DNA from: Ancistrus triradiatus
Taxonomy: Eukaryota; Chordata; Actinopteri; Siluriformes; Loricariidae
DNA: 64,000 nt
Direction: 5' to 3'
Assembly: GCA_025084515.1 (NCBI GenBank)
Contig: JAJAGP010000370.1
Span: 385,796-449,795, forward strand
A model generated the notes under the pieces. That model saw only the letters and a list, made by a program, of their open reading frames with translations. It was not told where the DNA came from and ran no database searches. How positions within the stretch are numbered: position 1 is the first letter of the stretch; every line of letters begins with the position of its first letter. Positions 57,519-64,000 of the stretch are shown piece after piece. A program made the translations under genes and the position numbers.

Positions 57519-60500
57519 TCATCCATTTTGGACATAACCCCGATTATAACTGGTCTCATAGGTCTGTCTGTAGTTCAGGATTATGCGTCCTGATGGTAGT
57601 TCTGTCTTTTCATATTGGTTACTGTGATTAGGCATATTCTTGATCATAACACTGTCCAGGTTTCTGGTGAGAAATGTGACTATTGTGCTCCTGTTGGTTC
57701 TGGTACTGTATGGATAACGATCATAACTCTGTGCAGCATCTTCTCTCTGGGCAGGCATAAGATCTTGTGGCTTTTGTCCTGATACTGGTACAAATTCTGT
57801 ACCAGTATGTTGTGGATTATACTGGTCATGACTGCCAGTGTCAGTCTGGCTGTTCTCCATGTCTTCTTGGTAAAGGTTCAGACTCTCGTTCAGGTTCTCT
57901 TCCATTGCATTGAGAAGATTGTTGGAGCGTTGAACTCTTTAATCTTAAGACCAATGTTCCGGGAGATGTGTACGCCAAGGACCAAACTGCAGAATCTGAA
58001 CAATGGAAAACAAGCATAAGAACTTTGTATCTTATGGAATATAAAATAAACTTTTACATACAGTATTTTGCCAGAATATTTACCGAATGATTATGAGTCC
58101 AAAAGTCCATGCCTGCTATCACGATTAAATTTTTTTTCAAACCAGTCATTCAGTTTCTCCCCACAGCCCTGCACCAAACAACAACCACACCATAATCCAA
58201 CCACATTTGACCCAACGTAATAATGCAAAGACATAATGCAAAATGTTATTTACACACATGGTATGCACCGGTTTTAACGACTATCCAACATCTGTTCACT
58301 TTAAAATGTAAAGCAAATTATAAGAGGAAATGAAAATCTTTCTTTAACTCTGGACGTTGCGGGTCGTAAACGCTGGTCACCTCAACAGGCCATCAACGCT
58401 CTGGATTCACGAGTAGAGGTGGGAGTTATAGTTTAAGAGCCAGAAGATTGTCATTTGTGTGTGTGTACCTTATATGTCTTACATTGTGGGGACCAAGTGA
58501 CAAAATCGTCATAAGATATGCTTTTGTTTATTTTGTTTTCCTCAACGTTAAGGTTAGGGGTAGGGGTAGGGGTAGGTTGTAGCATTAATTAGGTACAGCT
58601 ATCATTATATCAGTGGATGGTCCCCACAATGATAGAGTGGGGAAAATTTGTGTGTAACTATATACCGCAATGTGCTTGCTTGCTTCTTAGCTTACTTTGG
58701 ACTAGAGACTATTCTAACTCGGTTGTTGATGTGTTAGAGACTTTTTTGTTCACGTTACTTGGGGTGGGCTTGACTTTCCTGCTACTTATTTATAACAAGC
58801 TGTGTAAATGGCAAATTTGTGTGCATGTGCCCATCTTATTTGTAAGTACATTTACATTACAGCATTTAGCAGAACCCCCATATCCACAGCGACTTACAGT
58901 TGATACAGTCTTACAATCAAGCAGTTGTGGGTTTAAGGGCCTTGCTCAAGGACCCAACAGTGGCAGCTTAACAGAGGGTGGGATTTGAACCCTGGACCTT
59001 TTTGGTCCTAGACCAGTACCTTAACCGCTAGGTCCACAGTCCCACAGTACTACTCCTTTATTTGTTCTGCCACTACTTGCATATTCTCTCTAACCTAAAC
59101 TCTATAAACTTGGTTCATATTCACTCACCGAGTCTCTGGTTTCCATACAATCCTTTTAAGTGTTACTGGCTTTTCCCCCCTAGACAGGGTCATAACAGTA
59201 CACTACTACTGCAAGGTCTAGGGTTCAAATCCCACCTCTGCCAAGCTGCCACTGTTGGGTCCTTGAGCAAGACCCTTAACCCACAATTGCTTGGATTGTA
59301 TCAATTGTAAGTCGCTCTGGATAAGGGCATCTGCTAAATGCTGTAAATGTTAATGTTAATGTAATTCGAATTTCCATAAATAAAAAATGAGGTGGCATTA
59401 AGGATGCTGTGTCTTTTTTCACAGAATGTAACACGGTCGTTAAATGGTGCATACCTGAATTCAAAAGCAGAAGACAAGAGTGATCAGGCAAAATACAAAT
59501 ACAAATACAAATGTTTTTTTATAATACCATTGTGTAGATGTCAGAACCATTTCCAAACTGGAACATCTCGTTTTCCAGGACTATGGGGCAGGTTCCATTG
59601 AAACAAGAGCAGGGGTAAATCTCAGACATGTTCGTGTCCTGAATAAGTAGGTTTGCCTTCCAGTCGCTGGTGTTCTGTCTGCCACAGCATTTTGCCTAGT
59701 GAAAAACACACTCATAACAAACCAAGTCATAAAGATGATGGAAGCCAGCTGGGCATTTTATTACTGATTAACCTATTTATATACATTCATGAACAGACTG
59801 AAATGATTATGGTTAATCATTTGGCTTCATTCAATAAGGAATATGAAGTATAATCAATACATACAGACTGCTGCACACTGTCCAGAAGCCTCCGACTGGT
59901 TTGTGTAATATTAACCCCATAAGTGCGGATAGTGTCATCTATACTTTTATTCAAAAACTCTTCAATCTGTTTAAGTAAGAAACATTTTTGCTTTAGCTTT
60001 CCTTGATTTTCATACAACATGTTCATACAATAATATTCTTTAACCATCCTCTTGTGTTCAGGTCAGATGTTCATGCAAGAATCTTAGCTTTGTCATGATA
60101 TCCTTTCCTACCAGTGTGACTATCACTCCACAAGGGTTTTCTCTGGATTTGTGTTATAGTCCTAAAAAACATAGTATTCTTACCACATTCAAAACTGTAT
60201 GAGGGACTTTGCTTAAAAATGTGAAAACAGATGATAGTAAATATTTTTAATAAATACTTCAGTGAAGTTTCGAGGAAAGATGGAACACTGACTTAGCACT
60301 AGACTTAGATCATATATTTCCTGTGTAGTGTCAGAATTATAATAAATAAAACATAAGAATATTATATTTAATGACAAACCCACTACCACTGGTGTTTCAA
60401 GGTTTTAGGTAGAGTATATAGACATAGTATTAGCAGTACTAAAAGTATGTGAATGTGAGTGTAGTTAAACACTTACTTTGTTTTTTTTAAACACCAGTAG

Positions 60501-61725
60501 CAATGTGATGAAAAGTTGACCCATAACAATGGCAATTAAGAAGCCCATGTACTGGAAAAGATAAAAAAAATACACTGAGACTCAGGACAGAACAACATAT
60601 TGTATCCTAGACGGGAAAAGTGAGGTTACATGTACTTGTAATCTATGGGTAGCAACCTGAGAGTGCTGTGTTAGGTGTACTCATAACTTTATGTATGATA
60701 TGGATATAAATTGTACTGGTGCACAGTGGTGCAAGAAGTTGATGCACAGCTCCAGAGATTCCTGGTTCAATCCTGACTCTGTCTGTATGGAGTCTGTGTG
60801 TCCACTGTATGGGTTTACATTGGGTACTCCAGTTTCCTCCCTCATTCCAAAGTCATGTGTCAGGTTAACTGGCCATTCAAAATTGTCCCCAGTGTGATTG
60901 CCCTTAAAAATGTCCCCATTACCCTTAAAAAGTAAAAAACAAGTTGTGTTGTTGTGTTGCAATACTTACAAATGCAATTACACATCTGTTTTCGAAGTGG
61001 ATCCCAATGCATCCCAACATGGACAGACCCACAACCACCAGGCCAATAACAAAGAGCCCTGCAGCCACCACCTTGAAATCTCCCTCTGTAAAATCAGTGA
61101 CCAGCCACAAACTGTAATTTATCATAAAATAGCACAGAGTTGTGTCTGCTAACACTAATGTTAACAAATGTTGAACCGTCTCAGTTAACAGCCATCAGCT
61201 TACACTTCCCGATTTATTGCTCTAACATTTCTCATTCGTCACCCACTTATATTATCAGGAAATAAAACAAACAAAAAAAAAAACTTACCACTGCTTAAAA
61301 CTGTTATAACATTACTTTTATCAAATAAGATCCATACAGAACATCCAAAAAGGCTGAAACCAAGAATCTGTAAGGAATAATAATGTTAAATTGTTTTGTA
61401 TGTACACATAATATATTTGACAAAACAATTGTAGTTTTAGAATTATATTGATCTAGTAAGATACTAAGGTAGTTAATTTATACAATAATTACAGCTAACA
61501 TTCTTGCAGATACACATCCTGTCCTGATATCACTTTACATGTGTTAAGCATCATATTGCTTCAGCTTGTATGCTTATTTGCACAGAATTTAATAGATGTT
61601 AAAAACAACTAAGTACAGTGGAGGAATCTCATAGTTATTTTTCTTAATCAAATTCTTACCACAAATAAGGAATTGACCAATGCAAAAAGGAATTTCCATA
61701 TCTGAAGTTTGTCATCTGCCTTCAT
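57519..61725 (-). CDS. CD37/CD82-type tetraspanin, frameshifted in the TM4 exon and tail
   Basis: Coding exons on the - strand: 61725-61660, 61367-61289, 61085-60970, 60551-60477, 59966-59865, 59695-59528, 58168-58084, 57995-57519. The first six join in frame. They encode a short N-terminus, TM1 ending in VWILFDKS, a short loop, TM2 with LGCIG, TM3, and a large extracellular loop with KCCG, YPCSC, a CNGTC-like pair and GCGEKLNDW; this Cys pattern is the CD37/CD82 type. Tetraspanins organise membrane microdomains and partner receptors, mostly in leukocytes for this branch. In the 58168-58084 exon, TM4 is readable only across two apparent +1 shifts (an 8-A run near 58130-58137 and an extra base near 58106); read straight it hits TAA at 58094-58092. 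The last exon starts as CSLVLGVHISRNIG, which ends at TGA 57892-57890, but an overlapping frame stays open for about 135 codons to TGA 57521-57519. The donor after 59528 (GTATTA) is weak. Either a pseudogene or assembly indels. Confidence 0.8.
58848..59045 (-). repeat. tRNA-derived SINE
   Basis: A - strand copy with tail ACAGCATTTAGCAGAACCCC, body GGGCCTTGCTCAAGGACCC, B box complement GGATTTGAACCC and A box complement AACCGCTAGGTCC. Lies upstream of (genomically between) tetraspanin exons, in the intron bounded by 58168 and 59528. Confidence 0.75.
59213..59352 (+). repeat. 5'-truncated tRNA-derived SINE
   Basis: Begins just before the B box (GGTTCAAATCCC near 59222) and runs through TTGGGTCCTTGAGCAAGACC to ATCTGCTAAATGCTGTAAATG. 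It is in the same tetraspanin intron as the - strand copy at 58848-59045, so the two could pair. Confidence 0.7.
60715..60905 (+). repeat. tRNA-derived SINE, second family
   Basis: Has a GTGGTGCAAGAAG head, B box-like GGTTCAATCCTG (60770), GTATGGAGTCTGTGTGTCC, CTCCAGTTTCCTCCCTC and ATTCCAAAGTCATGTG. Located in the tetraspanin intron between 60551 and 60970, antisense to that gene. Confidence 0.65.
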
Positions 61726-62159
61726 GTTGTTGGAGACAAGCTGAAGAAAAGCTGGTTACCAACAAACAGAGAAATGTAAGCGCTTTTCCTTAATTAAGGT
61801 AATAACTAAATAATTTCTACTATTTTACCTGAGCTGCTTTTTGTGAAAACAAATCTTGAGGCAAAAGCTTATGTATTGTTAACCTTCCTCCTCCTTCCTT
61901 CGAATACACTCTTAGGACTAAAGTTCACTTCCTCATAACAACGCTAATCATTAACCTTGACAACCATTTTCCTTGTCTGTGTGTAATGTGGATGGTGGTG
62001 CTAAAGATTATGTATCACTTTGAGGATCAAATGTCCTCACAACAATAGAAAGACTTGATATTTTTAGGGGATCTGACATGGGGATATTTTGCTCGTTCCC
62101 ACAAGGAAAATTGCTTTTTGATTGCAAAAACTGCAACTTTCTTTTGAAAAAGCAAATAG

Positions 62160-62770
62160 TTTCATGTTTTGTCTGAAAACTTCAGTGCATTTGTTAATAT
62201 ACATACATTCCTGCATCTTAGGCCTGCAACACATTCCAAAAACGTTGGGACCGGGGTAATTTAGGGCTAGTTATGAGGTAAAAAAAGAAAAAAAGAAAAA
62301 CTAAATAATGATGTGATTTCACACTGGTGATTTCAACAGGTAATTGGACAGAGGATCTCCAGTGTGCCAGCAAATATGTGAGAAAATGATTGTAATGTTT
62401 CAAAGAAATGTTCCTCAAGGAAAGACTGGAATGGGTTTGTATATTTCTCCCTCTACAGTGCATAATGCAGCTACAGTTACATTCACAAATTCTGCATAAA
62501 ATTTTAACTGTGCAAAAAATAATCCTTATGTTAACCATGTCCAGTCGTTTTTCTGGGCTCTGAGTCATCTGGGATGGATCATCACAAAGTGGAAATGTGT
62601 ATTGTTATCATACGAATCAGCATTCCAGGTCTTTTTTGGAAGAAATGGATGTCCAGGTCCTCCGGACCAAAGACAAAAAAGAGCCATTTGGATTTTATCA
62701 GCAACAAGTCAAAAAGCCATGGCTGCTCGTTAGAGCCATGTGTGGACATGATGCCATATATGCTTTAAAG
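62160..62770 (+). mobile_element. Degenerate relative of the intron-10 Tc1-like element
   Basis: GTTAATATACATACATTCCTGC, CAAAAACGTTGGGACC and GGGCTAGTTATGAGGTAAAA near 62190-62280 match 35760-35800 and 36900-36980. From 62520 a diverged transposase core follows (TCTGGGATGGATCATC, then an AGCATTCCAGGTC..TTTTTGGAAG block) that parallels 36190-36400. Confidence 0.5.
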
Positions 62771-63373
62771 TAAGTGCTGACATGGCAGTGGTTGGTAGTG
62801 AATTATACTACAATGTCTGTAATATTACTAGCTAGCTAGTTTGGTAGCTAGCAAGACACTCAAACAGTGACTATGTAACAATGCTATTTAGACTAATCAT
62901 TAAAAATCTGATAAAGAAAAACAACTTCAAAGAGAATTCTAAATACTTTATTCTACAAAGTAATCTAATAATTTTAAATGCTCAAGGTGAAGTCATAGTG
63001 ACTTCACTTGCAGAAAGATGTTGTAACCTACTGCTATTGTTGAGAACAGGTTGCTTTTGATCAATCAGGTGTCTCACTTTTGAAATGACCAAAAATAGAG
63101 TTGCCTCTGTTTTCTAAGGCCACTGATCAGATAAAAAGGGAAATGAAAAAAATACCTTTTATAGTAATAATAGTGAAAGGAAATTATTCTACAATAATAT
63201 ATCTACAAATATTTACTTGTAAAGATGACTGTTGATGAAATCAAATGATTTGATGATTGCTTTAATTGCATAATTTTTATATGTGTGTAATTAGCACCAT
63301 TGAATCCGAAATCGATGCTGTTTAATTTTCAATAATGAAATTTGCACAGTTCTAAGGTGTTCTCATTCAAATA

Positions 63374-64000
63374 CAGTGGTGCTTGAAAACTTGTGAACCC
63401 TTTAGAATTTTCTATATTTCTACATAAATATGACCTAAAAGAAGTCCTAAAAGTAGATAAAGAGAACCCAGTTAAACAAATAAGACAAAAATATTATACT
63501 TGGTCATTTATTTATTGAGGAAAATGATCCAATATTACATATTATGCAAAAGCATGTGAACCTCTAGGATTGAAGGTGAAATTAGAGTCAGGTGTTTTCA
63601 ATCAATGGGATGCCAATCAGGTGTGAGTGGGCACCCTGTTTTATTTAAAGAACAGGGATCTATCAAAGTCTGCTCTTCACAACACATGTTTGTGGAAGTG
63701 TATCATGGCACGGACAACGGAGATTTTTGAGGAGCTCAGAAAAAGAGTTGTTGATGCTCATCAGGCTGGAAAAGGTTACAAAACCATCTCTAAAGAGTTT
63801 GGACTCCACCAATCTGCAGTCAGACAGATTGTGTACAAATGGAGGAAATTCAAGACCATTGTTACCCTCCCCAGGAGTGGTCGACCAACAAAGATCACTC
63901 CAAGGGCAAGGCATGTAATAGTTGGTGAGGTCACAAAGGACCCCAGGGTAACTTCTAAGCAACTGAAGGCCTCTCTGACATTGGCTAATGTTAATGTTCA
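63374..64000 (+). mobile_element. Tc1-like element copy H, cut by the window end
   Basis: CAGTGGTGCTTGAAAA after TA 63372-63373, followed by the same leader as copies F and G. A short block around 63440 (the CATCAGATTTTCACACA segment) is deleted. The rest of the element lies beyond the window. Confidence 0.85.
63705..64000 (+). CDS. Tc1-type transposase, N-terminal part, open to the window edge
   Basis: From ATG 63705 every codon is open to the last base of the window (98 full codons). It starts MARTTEIFEELRKRVVDAH, contains the first helix-turn-helix (GLHQSAVRQIVYKWRKF), the GRPR-like linker as SGRPTKITPRARH, and the second DNA-binding half beginning DPRVTSKQLKASLTLANV. This is the only copy here with an unbroken DNA-binding domain as far as it can be seen. 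The catalytic half is outside the window, so activity cannot be judged. Confidence 0.7.
   Translation, partial: MARTTEIFEELRKRVVDAHQAGKGYKTISKEFGLHQSAVRQIVYKWRKFKTIVTLPRSGRPTKITPRARHVIVGEVTKDPRVTSKQLKASLTLANVNV

Noticed and set aside
1..64000. CRISPR array, operons or prokaryotic defence systems
   Set aside because: No regularly spaced direct repeats with unique spacers, no closely packed genes on one strand, and clear vertebrate intron-exon structure.

Overview
The window looks like nuclear DNA of a teleost fish. Two things show this: a vertebrate gene with many introns and standard GT..AG splice sites, and a dense load of fish-type DNA transposons (at least four Tc1-like families), tRNA-derived SINEs and microsatellites. 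I see no prokaryotic gene organisation, CRISPR array, rRNA gene or complete tRNA gene. The species cannot be fixed from the sequence alone.

There are two well-supported host genes. The first is LMF2 (lipase maturation factor 2), on the + strand at 23719-39563. I could reconstruct 14 coding exons that join in frame without a break and give 709 residues, about the length of human LMF2 (707). The second is a CD37/CD82-type tetraspanin on the - strand at 57519-61725, in eight coding exons. Its last transmembrane exon carries two apparent one-base insertions and the final exon a further frame change, so it is either a decaying gene or contains assembly errors. A third, unidentified remnant at about 53.18-54.18 kb (+) has exon-like blocks ending in a transmembrane segment and a short tail.

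Layout. 1-23.4 kb: no host gene that I can support; Tc1-like copies (2.37-3.83, 4.71-6.22, 12.05-15.07 kb and several fragments), SINE pieces, and a 1.5-kb pyrimidine-rich tandem array at 7.77-9.31 kb. 23.7-39.6 kb: LMF2, with transposon or SINE insertions in introns 1, 2, 3, 5, 7, 10 and 11. 39.6-52.5 kb: repeats, including two nearly full-length Tc1-like elements (42.51-44.12 and 49.05-50.63 kb). 52.5-53.15 kb: a block of extreme strand-asymmetric composition that looks like a sequencing or assembly artefact. 53.2-55.6 kb: unidentified gene remnants on both strands. 57.5-61.7 kb: the tetraspanin. 63.37 kb to the end: the 5' part of a Tc1-like element whose transposase frame is open to the window edge.

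The two host genes have no evident functional link: LMF2 is an ER membrane protein family tied to lipase maturation, and the tetraspanin is a plasma-membrane organiser of leukocyte type. Most of the structure comes from transposons inserting into one another and into introns. I found no convincing new biological system. The points most worth checking are the compositional anomaly, the frameshifted tetraspanin with its long open tail, the unidentified membrane-protein remnant beside it, the pyrimidine-rich minisatellite, and the palindromic Tc1 deletion derivative in LMF2 intron 11.
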